Positions 52,103 to 62,411 are shown, counted from the stretch's first letter. The stretch: 64,000 bases of DNA from CAVRRZ01 sp963723745 (GCA_963723745.1 CAVRRZ010000006.1:186001-250000), one strand, 5' to 3'. The notes: generated by a model not told the origin, from the sequence alone. A program made the numbers and translations.

Positions 52103-52160
52103 CGAGATCTGCACACTCGTACGCATCGCGGGCCCGAAGCGGACGAGTGTGCAGATCTCG
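52103..52160. terminator. Long hairpin downstream of nfo
   Basis: A perfect 18-bp inverted repeat (52103-52120 with 52143-52160) around a 22-nt loop, 10 bp past the nfo stop. Confidence 0.75.
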
Positions 52161-52169
52161 GTGGGAGCG

Positions 52170-53081
52170 TCAGGCGGCGAGGGTGCGGGACGTCAGCGAG
52201 TTCAGCAGCGCGATGTCGCGCGCGTGACCGCCCCATGCGGTGCCGTCGGCCTCCGACGGTGTCTCGACCACGACGGGGACGCCGGCCATCGACGGGTGGG
52301 TCATCAACTCGGCGAAGGGGCCGAGGCCGTAGCCGCCGCTGCCGATGGAGCCCTCGCCGATCGAGGTGTGCCGGTCCCGCTTCGAGCCGCAGCCGTCCAG
52401 CGAGTCGTTGGCGTGCACCAGGTCCAGCCGACCCGGTCCCACGGTCGCCACCAGCGCGTCCAGGGTGGCGGTCATCCCGCCGGGGACGGCGAGGTCGTGG
52501 CCGGCCGCCCAGGCGTGGCAGGTGTCGAAGCAGACGCCGAGCATCGGGTGGTCGTCGAGCGCGGCGAAGTACGGGCCGAGGTCCTCGACCGTCGCCGCCA
52601 GCGCCCTGCCGCCACCGGCGGTCGGCTCGACCAGCAGCCGCGGGCCGCCGTCGGGGATGTCGTCGAGAACCGGCAGCAGCCGCTCGTGCAGCTGTCGCAG
52701 GGCGGCGTCGTACCGGTCCTCGCCGACGGCGGAGCCGGCGTGCACCACGACGCCCCGGCACCCGAGTTCGGCGCCGCGGCCGCAGGTTGTGCGCGATCGA
52801 GGCGAGCGACTGCTCGACGGTCGCCTCGGTGGGGGAGCCGACGTTGACCAGGAACGGCGTGTGGATGAACGTCGGCACGCCGCGTTCGGCGCAGCCGGCC
52901 GTGAAGGCCGCGTCCTGCTCCGGGTCGCCGGTCGGTGAGCGCCCAGCCGCGCGGGTTGCCGACGAAGACCTGGACCGCGCGGGCGCCGACGGCGTCGACG
53001 TACGGCAGCCCGCCCTTGGCCAGGCCGCCCGTTGATCTGGACGTGCGCCCCGACGGGTGGCACGTCCGGGAAGTGTTGCAT
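52170..53081 (-). CDS. nfo: Endonuclease IV-type AP endonuclease, frameshifted
   Basis: Zinc-dependent apurinic/apyrimidinic endonuclease (TIM barrel). Seen: MQHFPDVPPVGAHVQI, RGVVVHAGSAVGEDRYDAAL (His ligand), LLVEPTAGGG (Glu), GVCFDTCHAWAAGHD (Asp, His), LVHANDSLDGCGSKRDRHTSIGEGSIG (His, Asp, His) and VVVETPSEADG (Glu). Three or so indels between 53030 and 52790 shift the N-terminal half. ATG 53081 is 5 nt after the kinase stop, so the two genes form an operon. About 300 residues after correction is normal. Confidence 0.9.
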   Translation of the reverse strand: MQHFPDVPPVGAHVQINGRPGQGRAAVRRRRRRPRGPGLRRQPARLGAHRPATRSRTRPSRPAAPNAACRRSSTRRSWSTSAPPPRRPSSSRSPRSRTTCGRGAELGCRGVVVHAGSAVGEDRYDAALRQLHERLLPVLDDIPDGGPRLLVEPTAGGGRALAATVEDLGPYFAALDDHPMLGVCFDTCHAWAAGHDLAVPGGMTATLDALVATVGPGRLDLVHANDSLDGCGSKRDRHTSIGEGSIGSGGYGLGPFAELMTHPSMAGVPVVVETPSEADGTAWGGHARDIALLNSLTSRTLAA

Positions 53082-53086
53082 CAGAC

Positions 53087-55078
53087 CTATCCGAAGCTGG
53101 TCAGGATCTCGACCTGGTGCCCTGCTCGACGACGTCGCCGGCGCCGGGGCTGCTGCCGGTAGACGCGGTCGCCGAAGAACTCGGTGACCTTCGACCTTCA
53201 GCCCGACCGCCTCCAGCTCCGCGGTCGCCTCCTCCGCGGTCTTGCCGGTGACGTCGGGGACGGTCACCTGCGGCACTCCCGCCGAGACCCGGATGGTCAC
53301 GGTGCTGCCGTAGGGCTGCGCGGCACCGTTGCGGCGTCGGGTGCACCGCCATGACCTCGCCCTTGTCGACGTCGGCGCTGCGGCCGTCGTCGGTGCGGTT
53401 GACCACGAAACCGAGCGTCTCGAGGTTGGCGATGGCCTGCTCGGGCGTCTGGCCCGACGACGTCGGGGACGACGACCGGTGCGTGACCGGCGCTGACGAA
53501 CACCGTGACCAGTTCCTCGCGCTTGAGCTCCGTGCCGGCGGGCGGGTCGAAGCCGGAGTACCGAGCCCGGCGGCCACGGTCGTCGTCTGTACTCGTCCTC
53601 GGTGGCCACCTGCACGGGCACGTGCTCCTGCAGGTGGGCCTCGACGTCGTCCACCGGCTCGCCGACGAGGTCGGCAGGCACCACGAAGCGCTCCGGCGCC
53701 CTTGGACACGACGAGCCGGACGTCGGTGCCGCGGATGGCCTCGCCGGCGGACGGCTCGGCGGAGATGACCGCGCCCTCGGGCACCGTCTCGCTGAACTGC
53801 GTCTCGCAGCAGTCGGGGTCGAGCCCGGCCTCCTGCAGCAGGTCGATCGCGGCGGCCTGCTCCTGCCCGATCCAGGTACGGGATCTGGGTCCAGCGGCCC
53901 GACCCGAGCCACCAGCCGATCGCGCCGATCGTGATGGCCAGCAGCAGGACGATGGCCATGGCGAAGCGGGCGCGGCGGCGACGGATGTGCTGGGGACGCC
54001 GGGCCGATCAGCGGGCGGCGAGGGCATCGGCCGGCGACGCCGACGTGGTCGGGCCCGGCGCCCATGCCGGGCAGCATGCTGGTGCGACCGCCGCGCGGGC
54101 CGCCGGCCGAGCACCTCGGTGCCCGGGTCGCTGGGGTGCCGCGGGCGGGTCGGCCGGTTGGTCGGCCGGAGCGTGTCCGGGCCCGGCGGTGCTGCGGCCG
54201 GTGGGCACGGGCACCGGCTCGATGCCGAGGTCCTTGCGCAGGTCGGAGAGCTCGGCCAGGAAGGCGCCGGCGTCGACCGGCCGGCCGGCCGGGTCGCGGC
54301 GGGTGGTGCGGGCGACCAGCTCGTCGACCTGCCACGGCAGGCCGGGCACCTCGGTCGACGGCTTCGGGCACGTCGTGGTGCACGTGCTGGTACGCCACCG
54401 CCAGCGGGGTGTCGCCGCCGTACGGCGGGTGCGCCGGTGAGCATCTCGTAGAGCACGATGCCGGCGGCGTAGATGTCGCTGCGGGCGTCGGCGCGGCCGC
54501 GCTCGAGCTGCTCGGGGGAGAGGTAGGCGACGGTGCCGATGAGCACGCCGCCGGTCTGCGCTGGTGCGACCGGTGCCGACGACGGCGCGGGCGAGGCCGA
54601 AGTCGGCCACCTTCACCACGCCGTCGATGCCGATCAGCACGTTCTCGGGCTTGATGTCGCGGTGCACGATGCCGGCGCGGTGCGCGGCGGTCAGCCCGGC
54701 GAGCACCGGCTCGAGGACGGCGAACGCCTCGCCGACGGTGAGCCGGCCGCGGGCCTGCAGCAGGTCGCGCAGCGTGCGGCCGCGCACCAGCTCCATGACC
54801 AGGAAGACCAGGCCCTGGTCGCTGCCCTGGTCGCTGACCGACGACGACGTTCGGGTGGCTGAGCATCGCCGCGGCGCGCGCCTCCCGGGTGAAGCGGTCG
54901 ACGAACGTCGGGTCGTGGGCCAGGTGCTCGGCCATGACCTTGACCGCGACGGTCGGTGCAGCCGCAGATCGGTGGCGGAGTAGACCGTCGACATGCCGCC
55001 GCGCGCGAGCCGCTCCTCGAGGCGGTAGCGCCCCTCGAGAACGAGGCCGACCACGGGGTCGGTCACGGCGGTGTCCAC
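53087..55078 (-). CDS. pknL: Ser/Thr protein kinase with PASTA repeats (PknL-like), many frameshifts
   Basis: Membrane receptor-type kinase. The N-lobe GRYRLEERLARGGMSTVYSATD, catalytic HRDIKPENVLI, DFGLARAVVG and activation-loop YLSPEQLERGRADARSDIYA are clear. A Pro-rich juxtamembrane stretch and one membrane helix (MAIVLLLAITIGAIGWWLGSG) precede about four PASTA domains (for example VVPDVVGQTPEQAIANLETLGF and VTVPDVTGKTAEEATAELEAVG), which sense muropeptides or lipid II. At least ten indels interrupt it. GTG 55078; I prefer the stop at 53087 (GTQVEILTSFG after one correction). Divergent from the homologue of its known M. tuberculosis substrate. Confidence 0.88.
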
Positions 55079-55211
55079 TCGGACGAGTGTAGGAGCGAGA
55101 TGGGGCTCACCCCGCCCACCACGCGGGTACGGGGGCGGCCGGGACGTCTGGTGCGCATGGGCAGCAGGGGGTCGGGGCGACACCGCGGCGTCCCGACCTA
55201 GGCTGGCAGCC

Positions 55212-55574
55212 ATGCAGACCTTGACCCCGGGGGAGGTCGCCGAGCTGCTGGGCGTCTCCCCGAACCGGGTCCGCCAACTGCTGCGCGACCGCAAGCTCAT
55301 GGCCGTCCCGGGCAGCGGCAACAGCAAGATCCCGGCCGACTTCCTGCAGGACGGCGCCGTCCTCAAGCACCTGCCCGGCCTGCTGACCGTCCTGCGCGAC
55401 GGCGGGTTCAGCGAGGAGGAGGCCTTCGAGTGGCTGTTCCGCGACGACGACTCGCTGCCGGGCACGCCGGTGCAGGCGCTGCGCGACGACCGGCACACCG
55501 AGGTCACCCGCCGCGCCCAGGCCCTGGCGCTGCGTGCATCCAGCCGGGTCCGGCGAAGGTGCGTGGGCACCTGA
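55212..55574 (+). CDS. Rv2175c-type HTH DNA-binding protein
   Basis: About 120 residues with an N-terminal MerR-like winged HTH (MQTLTPGEVAELLGVSPNRVRQLL, RDRKLMAVPGSGNSKIPADFL) and a C-terminal domain (LPGLLTVLRDGGFSEEEAFEWLF). In M. tuberculosis the orthologue is phosphorylated by PknL and loses DNA binding; the kinase gene is divergent here too. TAGGCT at 55199-55204 is 7 nt before the ATG, so leaderless. The last 15 residues may be out of frame, and the real end is probably near RRAQALAL. Confidence 0.88.
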   Translation: MQTLTPGEVAELLGVSPNRVRQLLRDRKLMAVPGSGNSKIPADFLQDGAVLKHLPGLLTVLRDGGFSEEEAFEWLFRDDDSLPGTPVQALRDDRHTEVTRRAQALALRASSRVRRRCVGT

Positions 55575-55908
55575 CGTACCTCGCGCTGCTCGCCGGGTGC
55601 CTGGTGGTCACCGCGCCGCTGGAGACTGTGCTCGGCATGCGGGTGTACGCGCGCTGGCGCCGGCTGCCTGCTCGCGGTCGCTGCCCGAGTTCGCCGTCTT
55701 CGTCGGCTGGGTGCTCTACGCGATCGCTCAGGGGCACTGGGACTACTCGGACGACCACACCCTCGGCGTCCGGCTGCCCGGCGGGCATCCCGGTCGAGGA
55801 GGTGCTGTTCTTCCTCGTCGTCCCGCTGTGCTCGGTGCTGGCCCTGGAGGCGGTGCGGCGGGTGACCGGTGGGACGCCGGCTACCCCGTCGAGGAGGCGT
55901 CGCGGTGA
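55559..55908 (+). CDS. crtYc: Lycopene cyclase subunit (CrtYc), frameshifted
   Basis: First half of the heterodimeric lycopene cyclase. Membrane helices HLTYLALLAGCLVVTAPLETVLG, LPEFAVFVGWVLYAIAQGHWDYS and the catalytic-region motif IPVEEVLFFLVVPLCSVLALEAVR mark the family (lycopene cyclase domain). Breaks near 55680, 55789 and 55875; the second fits one inserted C. It ends YPVEEASR with a TGA that overlaps the crtYd GTG by 4 bp. Start GTG 55559 overlaps the HTH gene's 3' end. Confidence 0.85.
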
Positions 55909-56210
55909 GCTACTCCGCGCTGGCCGTGGCCGCCGTCGTCGCCGTCCTCGTCGTCGACCTGGCCGTCTACCGCACCCGGATGGTCACGCGGAAGGTCTTC
56001 TGGGCCGCCTACGCGATCATCGTGTCCTTCCAGCTGCTGATGAACGGCGTGCTCACCGGCCTCGGCGTGGTCACGTACGACCCCGCCACGATCTGGGGGC
56101 CGCGGATCGCCTACGCGCCGGTCGAGGACCTGCTGTTCGGCTTCGCCATGGTGACCCTGACCCTGGCCAGCTGGGCGGCGGTCAACCGCCGGGCGAACAC
56201 GCCCAGGCGG
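55905..56210 (+). CDS. crtYd: Lycopene cyclase subunit (CrtYd), end uncertain
   Basis: Second cyclase half: VSYSALAVAAVVAVLVVDLAVY, VFWAAYAIIVSFQLLMNGVLTG, WGPRIAYAPVEDLLFGFAMVTLTLASWAAVNRR. The PVEDLLFGFA motif mirrors PVEEVLFF in CrtYc. With CrtYc it should add ionone rings to lycopene (beta- or, in some actinobacteria, epsilon- or C50 rings). The open frame runs on past 56210 into the opposite-strand crtB, so an indel probably hides the stop; the end given is approximate. Confidence 0.8.
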
Positions 56211-57085
56211 CGCGGCCTTGGACACCGACACCCGGCGGTCGAGCACCCGGTAGTCGGCCCGCTCGATCTCGCGCAGGATGCCGCCGTAGAGGGCGGTCGC
56301 CGCACGCACGCAGTCCCGCGACTCCGGCGCCAGCAGGGGCGTGCCGGGTGCGGCGTCGTCGTAGCGGCGACGGACGACGGCGACCATCTCCCGCATGAGC
56401 TGCCGCGAACCGGGCGTCGTGCCGGCTGGTCGAGCGAGCTGCTCGCGGGTCACGCCGTGCGCGGCCATGAGGTCGGCCGGGCAGGTAGATCCGGCCGCGG
56501 TCGACGTCCTCGCCGACGTCGCGCAGGAAGTTGGTCAGCTGGAACGCCTCGCCGAGCGCGATCGCGTGCGGCGCCGCCTCCTCCCGGGCCACCCCGGGGG
56601 CGGTGCCCAGGACCGGCAGCACCTGCAGCCCGATCACCGACGCCGAGCCCCACATGTACCGGTCGAGCGCGGCGAGGTCGGCGTAGCCCGTGACGTCGAG
56701 GTCGCTGGTCATCGCGGCGAGGAAGTCGACGAGGTGCTCGACGGGGATGTCGTAGCGGCGGTAGGTGTGCACGAGCGCCAGCCGGACCGGGTCGTCGGAC
56801 CAGCCGGCTCGCCAGTTCGGTCGAGCAGCGCCGCGCGACCAGTCGGCGAGGTCGGCCGCGGGGTCGGCGCCCGGTAGGTCGACGAGGTCGTCGGCCGTGC
56901 GGGCGGCGGCGTACAGCGCGTGGACCGCCGGACGCCGGTCGGCGGTCAGCAGCCGGGTGGCGAGGTGGTAGCTCTTGCCGTGCTCGGGCGTCGATCGCCG
57001 CGCAGTGCCGGTACGCGGCGTCGAGGAGTGCCTGCTGCTCGAGCGGGTCCTCCGGCGGCGTCGGGCGCTTCTGCAGCGCGGTCAC
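56182..57085 (-). CDS. crtB: Phytoene synthase, frameshifted
   Basis: Condenses two GGPP to phytoene. Seen: VTALQKRPTPPEDPLEQQALLDAAYRHCAAIDA at the N-terminus (GTG 57085), KSYHLATRLLTADRRPAVHALYAAARTADDLVDLPG (first Asp-rich motif DDLVD), LDRYMWGSASVIGLQVLPVLG, ALGEAFQLTNFLRDVGEDVDRGRIYLP (second motif DVGED) and ALYGGILREIERADYRVLDRRVSV. Breaks near 57000, 56830, 56475, 56415 and 56210. The C-terminal end is uncertain (56182 or 56111) because it collides with crtYd on the other strand. Starts GTGA-coupled to crtI. Confidence 0.87.
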
Positions 57086-58612
57086 GGTGTGCCCGTGATC
57101 CGCTCGGCGGCCAGCCGGCCGCTGATCAGCACCATCGGCACACCGACCCCGGGCTGGACGACGACCCGGCGAGCACGACGTTCTCCGGACCGGAGCGGGG
57201 CAGCGTGGCGGGCCGGAACGGGCCGGTCTGGCCGAATGTGTGCGCCAGGGCGAACGGGGTGCCCGCGGCCATGCCCTGCGCGGCCCAGTCCAGCGGCGTG
57301 GCCAGCTCCTCGACCTCGATCGGCGTCGGTCACGCCCGGTCCAGCCGCGCGCCTCCAGGGTGGCCAGCATCTCGTCGCGGTAGCGGGGGCCGAAGCTCGC
57401 CCAGTCCAGGTCGGGGTTGCCGCCGCTGTGCCGGTCGAGGTTGGGCGTGGGGGCCACGACGCTGAGCACCTGACCCGCCTTCGGGCGCCAGCGACCGGTC
57501 GGTGCACCGACGGCATGCTGATCAGCAGGCTGGGGTCGGTCATGGGCCTGCCGTCGCGGGTCAGCTCGTCGAAGACCTGCCGCCAGGCGGCGCCGAAGCT
57601 GATCGTGTGGTGGGCCTGTCCCGGCAGCGTCGTCCGGACGCCGAGGTGCAGTGCCACGCAGGAGGGCGACCAGACCGGCCGGCGCGGCGCACGCAGCCCC
57701 GGCACCAGCTGCCAGGGCTGGTCGGCGGTGACCACGACGGCGTCGGCCGGCAGCCGCTCGCCGTCGACCAGGCCGGACGGCGGTGACCCGGGCGCCGGTC
57801 ACCTCGAGCTCGGCGACCGGAGCCTCGTACCGGAACGTCGACCCCGGCGTCGGCCGCGGCGGCGGCCAGCGCCCGGGGGACGGCGGCGATCCCGCCCATC
57901 GGGTGCCAGACGCCGGCGCCGATGTCGAGCTGGGCGATCACGGCGTAGGCGGCGATGGCCCTGAACGGGGAGACCCCCGCGTAGAGGGCCTGGAAGCTGA
58001 ACAGCCGCCGCAGCCGGTCGTCGGCGAAGGCGCGCTCGACGTGCGAGGACAGCCGGCCGAAGCCGCCGCGGCGGGCCAGCGCGACCAGCTCGGGGCCGAG
58101 CAGGTCCAGCGGGCGAGTCGAGGTTGCGGTCGATGAAGGTGTCCGAGCTGCAGGCGGTAGAGCTCGGCGAGGTCGGCGCAGGTAGCGGCGGAGGTTGACC
58201 GCCTCGGCGGGGCCGCAGAGCCCGGCCGACCTCGGCGGCGAAGGCGTCCGGGTCGGCGTGCACGTCGAGGTGCGACGCCGTCGGCGAACTGCGCCCGGTA
58301 GCGTGGTCTGCAGCGGTACGCAGGGTAAGCCGCTCCTCGAGCTTCTCGCCGACCGCGGCCGAGGGTGTCGGCGAGGATCTCCGGGGCGGTGAACACCGAC
58401 GGGCCGGTGTCGAGCGCGTAGCCGCCGCGCTCCACGCGGCCGGCCCGCCCGCCGGGGCCGGCGCCGCGTTCGACGACGGTCACCTCGCGGCCGGCGCCGC
58501 GCAGCCGCAGCGCCGTCGCCAGGCCGGCGAGACCGGCACCGACGACGACGACGCGGTCGGTGCGGCCGGGAACGGTTCGCGACGGACGGGGGAGCCGGGG
58601 GAGCCGGGGCAT
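57082..58612 (-). CDS. crtI: Phytoene desaturase, frameshifted
   Basis: FAD enzyme that introduces four double bonds to form lycopene. N-terminal VVVVGAGLAGLATALRLRGAGREVTVVE and GGRAGRVERGGYALDTGPSVFTAPE, middle FSFQALYAGVSPFRAIAAYAVIAQ and GVWHPMGGIAAVPRAL, and C-terminal VVAPTPNLDRH ... GVPMVLISGRLAAERITG. Starts ATG 58612, sharing one base with the crtE stop (TGATG), and ends GTGA-coupled to crtB. Several indels (near 58370, 58280, 58200, 58130, 57840, 57780, 57480, 57330 and 57165). About 510 residues. Confidence 0.88.
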
Positions 58613-59830
58613 CAGGCGGTGCGCATGGTGGCGGCGACGGCGAGGGCGTCGAGGGCGTCGCGGGCGTCGGCCGGCGATGGGCGCCTCGGCGATCGCCGCG
58701 TCGCGCGAGGGCGGTGCGCTCGGCGATCCGCTGCTCCACGCGGTCGAGCGCGCCGGTGCGACTCGATCAGCCGGCGCAGCGCGTCGAACTGCGTCGGCGC
58801 CGGCGCCGAGGGTTGCCGAGCGCCTCGTGCAGCAGCCGCCGGCCGGCGTCGTCCGCCTCGCTGCTCGGCCAGCGCGACCAGCAGGGTCTGCTTGCCCTCG
58901 CGCAGGTCGTCGTCGGCGGACTTGCCGGTGACCGCCGGGTCGCCGAAGACGCCCAGGACGTCGTCGCGCAGCTGGAACGCCTCGCCCAGCGGCAGGCCGA
59001 TGCGGTGTAGGCCTCGCGGACGCGCCGGGCCGGCGCCGGCGAGGGCCGCACCGAGCTGGAGCGGGCGCTGGACGGTGTAGCCGGCGCTCTTGTACCGGGC
59101 CACCTTCAGCGCGCCCTCCGGGCCGGGCAGCCCGCCTGCGGCGCGGAGCAGGTCGAGGTACTGGCCGGCGGTGACCTCGGTGCGCATGGTGTCCCAGACC
59201 CCCCGCGCGCGGATGAGGGCGGGCACGGAGATGCCGGAGCGTGCGCAGCAGCTCGTCGGACCAGACCAGCGCCAGGTCGCCGACGAGGATCGCCGCGCCG
59301 ATGCCGAACAGCTCCCGGTCGCCGGTGAGGCGGTCGGCGCGGTGCCGGTCGGCGAACCCGATGTGCGTGGCCGGCGCGGCCGCGGCGGGTGGTGGCGCCG
59401 TCCATGACGTCGTCGTGGACGAGCGCGCTGGCGTGCACGAACTCGAGTGCGGCGACGGCGCGGAGCACAGCGGCGTCGTCCTCGCGGACGTCGTCGTCGG
59501 CGCGCACCGCGCCAGCCCCAGTAGGCGAACAGGCGGACGCAGGCGCTTGCCGCCGGCCGCCAGAGCGCACACCTCGTCGACGACCGCGGACAGGGCCGGG
59601 TCCATACCGGTGAGCATCCGCCGCTGCTGCGCGAGGAAGGTCTCGAGCGCGCCGGCGACCGCGTCGCGCAGCCGGTCGAGGTCGGCGGCGGCGAGTTCGT
59701 GGCCGGCCGCGGCGCGCAGCTGCTCGGTGCCGGGGGTCACCGGATCAGTATCGCCCAACGAAGCGGGGCGCGATCGCTGTCGCGGACGGGCCGGTGCGTC
59801 GGCGCCGGGGAGGACCGTGCTCTGGCTCAT
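58612..59830 (-). CDS. crtE: Polyprenyl (geranylgeranyl) diphosphate synthase, frameshifted
   Basis: All-trans isoprenyl synthase supplying GGPP to CrtB. Seen: SAVVDEVCALAAGGKRLRP, ALEFVHASALVHDDVMDGATTRRG (first Asp-rich motif DDVMD), AILVGDLALVWSDELL, GQYLDLLRAAGG, KSAGYTVQRPLQLGAAL and LGEAFQLRDDVLGVFGD (second motif). ATG 59830 with AAGGAG 7 nt upstream. Indels near 59520, 59390, 59245, 59020, 58860, 58810, 58760 and 58690. First gene of crtE-crtI-crtB. Place of Rv2173 (idsA2). Confidence 0.88.
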
Positions 59831-59901
59831 GCATCTCCTTCCGCCACCCCGGCGGAAGCGGATGCAGTGCGCCGTACCCTTTCTCGACGTGGGCCCGAAC
59901 C

Positions 59902-60794
59902 GTGCGTGAGCTGCTCGCCGAGGACCGGCCGACGTGGTCGTTCGAGTTCTTCCCGCCGCAAACGCCCGAGGCGCACGCCCAGCTGTGGACGGCCCTGCGC
60001 GAGCTCGAGCGGCTGCAGCCCTCCTTCGTGTCCGTGACCTACGGCGCCGGCGGGAGCACCCGCGAGGGCACGGTCTCGGTGACCGAGCGGATCGCGACCG
60101 AGACGACGATGACGCCGCTGGCGCACCTGACCGCCGTCGACCACAGCGTCGCCGAACTGCGGCACGTGGTGAGCCGGCTGGCCGCCGCCGGGGTGCGCAA
60201 CGTGCTGGCCCTGCGCGGTGACCCGCCGGGGGCGGACCCGCAGGCCGAGTGGATCGGCGCACCCCGAGGGGCTGCAGCTACGCCGTCGGAACTGGTGGAG
60301 CTCATCCGCTCCATGGGCGACTTCTCGGTGGGGGTCGCGGCGTTTCCCGAGCGACACCCGCGCTCGCCGGACTTCGACACCGACGTCGAGATGTTCGTGG
60401 CCAAGTGCCGGGCGGGTGCCGACTTCGCGATCACGCAGATGTTCTTCCGGGTCGACGACTACCTGCGGCTGCGCGACCGCGTGGCCGGCCGCGGCTGCGA
60501 CGTCCCGATCATCGCCGGCGTGATGCCGGTGACCAGCGCCCGGCAGATCCAGCGGATCGTCGCAGCTGTCGGGGCAGGCGTTCCCGGCGGATCTGGCCGA
60601 GCGGTTCGCGGCGCTGGACGGCGACCGGCCCGAGGACAAGGCGGCCGTGCGCGCCTTCGGCGTGCGAGGTGGCCACCGACCTGTGCCGTCGACTGCTCGA
60701 CGAGGGCGTGCCGGGCATCCACTTCATCACCATGAACCGGTCGACGGCGACGCGCGAGGTCTACGCCAACCTGGTGGGGGCGCCCGTCCGCTGA
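59902..60794 (+). CDS. metF: Methylenetetrahydrofolate reductase, frameshifted
   Basis: FAD enzyme making 5-methyl-THF for methionine synthesis. Motifs: TWSFEFFPPQTPEAHAQLW, PSFVSVTYGAGGSTREGT, ETTMTPLAHLTAVDHS, VRNVLALRGDPPG, ELIRSMGDFSVGVAAFPERHP, KCRAGADFAITQMFF and IIAGVMPVTSARQIQRI. The third frame gives SGQAFPADLAERFAALDGDRPEDKAAVRAFGV, then EVATDLCRRLLDEGVPGIHFITMNRS. Breaks near 60265, 60575 and 60665. Divergent from crtE. About 297 residues after correction, normal for MetF. Confidence 0.9.
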
Positions 60795-60804
60795 CGCCTG
60801 CGGA

Positions 60805-61446
60805 TCAAAGCCCTCCGCTGCCGCGGCCGGTCGCGTCGGCAGAGAGCAGCTCCGCCGCCTTGGCGGCGGCCTTGCGCAGGCCCTCGCGCTCGGCGGCGTA
60901 GCCGCCGAGCACGCCCACGACCGGCAGGTTGGCGAGCACGCGGTGCCGGAACTTGCCCTTCGGGCGGGCGTCGAGCGTGTCGTCGATGCGGCTCAGCAGC
61001 CGGGCGGTGCGCCACAGCGTGCGGACGACGCCGCGATCCTCCCGGGGGCCGAACGCGTCCTCGCGGTAGGTGCCGCGGGCATGCTCGAGCAGCGGCTCCA
61101 GCTCCGCGGCGCCGAGGTCGCGATCGAGCAGCACCCTCGCCAGCAGGCTGACCCGTTCCGCGGTGCCCCGGATCCCGTGCTCGCCGGCCACGCCCAGGAC
61201 GACGACCGACTGCACCGCCGTGCCGACCGTGTTCTGCAGGGGCAGCAGGTCGGCGAGCTTGCCGGCGAACCGGGGAAGTGCGGCTGCGCCGGCCGCGACC
61301 CGCGACACCCGCTCGGCCCACCACCGGTCGCGCTCGGCCTGCGGGCGGGCCGGGGGACGGCCGAGCCGGTCGGCGAGCGGCGAGACCACACGGTCGACCC
61401 GGCGGAGGACATCGACGATCACCGCGTCACTGATGGGAGGCGCCAC
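60805..61446 (-). CDS. Conserved hypothetical protein, helical
   Basis: About 213 residues, mostly helical and basic, with DVLRRVDRVVSPLADRLGRPP, PRFAGKLADLLPLQNTVGTAVQSVVVLGVAGEHG and the C-terminal KGKFRHRVLANLPVVGVLGGYAAEREGLRKAAAKAAELL. The two Gly/Val-rich patches could be peripheral membrane segments; no signal peptide. The start is GTG 61446 or GTG 61482. Not a family I can name; conserved-looking codon use and an intact frame support it being real. Confidence 0.65.
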   Translation of the reverse strand: MAPPISDAVIVDVLRRVDRVVSPLADRLGRPPARPQAERDRWWAERVSRVAAGAAALPRFAGKLADLLPLQNTVGTAVQSVVVLGVAGEHGIRGTAERVSLLARVLLDRDLGAAELEPLLEHARGTYREDAFGPREDRGVVRTLWRTARLLSRIDDTLDARPKGKFRHRVLANLPVVGVLGGYAAEREGLRKAAAKAAELLSADATGRGSGGL

Positions 61447-61496
61447 GGAGGCTCGCTTGCCCGGATATCCACGCGCTGACACGTGAGCCGCGCGAC

Positions 61497-62411
61497 TCAG
61501 CGGGGCAGGTCCGGCGGCTGCGGCGGCGGGCTCTCCAGGGGCGTCAGCGTGCGCGTCATCAGATCGACGAGCTCGCTCATGGCCGCGCGGACGCCGGAGA
61601 TCTCGTCGGCCACGGTGGACATTCCGGCGCCTGGAGCGGTCGGCGCGGCGGTCTGCCGGGTGAGGTCCTGGATCTCCAGCGCGGTGGACTCCAGCCGCTC
61701 CAGGTCGGCCAGGTGGGCCAGCTCCGCCGACAGCTGCGCCGCCTGGTCGCGGTAGCGGATCAGCGCGTCGGCCCGTTCGCCCAGCTGGGCCGCCGCCTGC
61801 TCCAGTGCCTCGTGCTGGCGCTGCCAGTAGTCGCCGGCCGGTCCGGGTGGGCGGGTGCCGAGCCGCAGCCGTGTCCGGAAGATCCGCAGCGCCAGCTCCA
61901 CGATCTGGTCCACCTCCGCCCAGCCGTCGAAACCGGCACGGCTGTGCGCCAGGAACGGCGACGACCAGGCCGGCTCGGCGACCGTCTCCTGCCACGCCCG
62001 GCCGGCGGCTCCGGCCACCCGCGCCTCGGTGGTGTCCGCCGACGCCAGCATCTCCTCCGGGGAGCGCCTCGCGGGCCGCGCCGGAGGCGGCGGCCGTCGT
62101 CCGTTCCGCCCGGCGATGATCGCGACCGCACCGAGGAGCCAGAGCGACGCACCGATGCCGCCCTGCAGGTCCTCGGAGACGGCGCGGAAGGGACCCGAGG
62201 CGATGGGGCCGCCGAAGAAGACGAGCACGACCTGCTGCCACAGCTCCCGCCGGTGCCACCAGTCCACCAGTCGCTGCACCGCCGGGGCGCGGCGTCCCGG
62301 ACGTCGGCCTGGGATCGGCCTGCGGCGGACCACGATCTGCCCGTCAGTGAGATACCGGTCGGTCCAGAGCGGCCGGACCGGCGGCACGGAGGCACCCGCG
62401 AACCCGTTCAC
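61497..62411 (-). CDS. Uncharacterised membrane protein with C-terminal coiled coil
   Basis: A 304-residue protein. Basic N-terminus with WWHRRELWQQVVLVFFGGPIASGPF and GGIGASLWLLGAVAIIAG, two likely membrane segments (about residues 57-75 and 85-102); then a Pro/Arg linker and a long helical region (HEALEQAAAQLGERADALIRYRDQAAQLSAELAHLADLERLESTALEIQDL), strongly heptad-like. No known domain. Lies 50 bp upstream of the helical protein ending at 60805 and is perhaps cotranscribed with it. Confidence 0.65.
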   Translation of the reverse strand: MNGFAGASVPPVRPLWTDRYLTDGQIVVRRRPIPGRRPGRRAPAVQRLVDWWHRRELWQQVVLVFFGGPIASGPFRAVSEDLQGGIGASLWLLGAVAIIAGRNGRRPPPPARPARRSPEEMLASADTTEARVAGAAGRAWQETVAEPAWSSPFLAHSRAGFDGWAEVDQIVELALRIFRTRLRLGTRPPGPAGDYWQRQHEALEQAAAQLGERADALIRYRDQAAQLSAELAHLADLERLESTALEIQDLTRQTAAPTAPGAGMSTVADEISGVRAAMSELVDLMTRTLTPLESPPPQPPDLPR

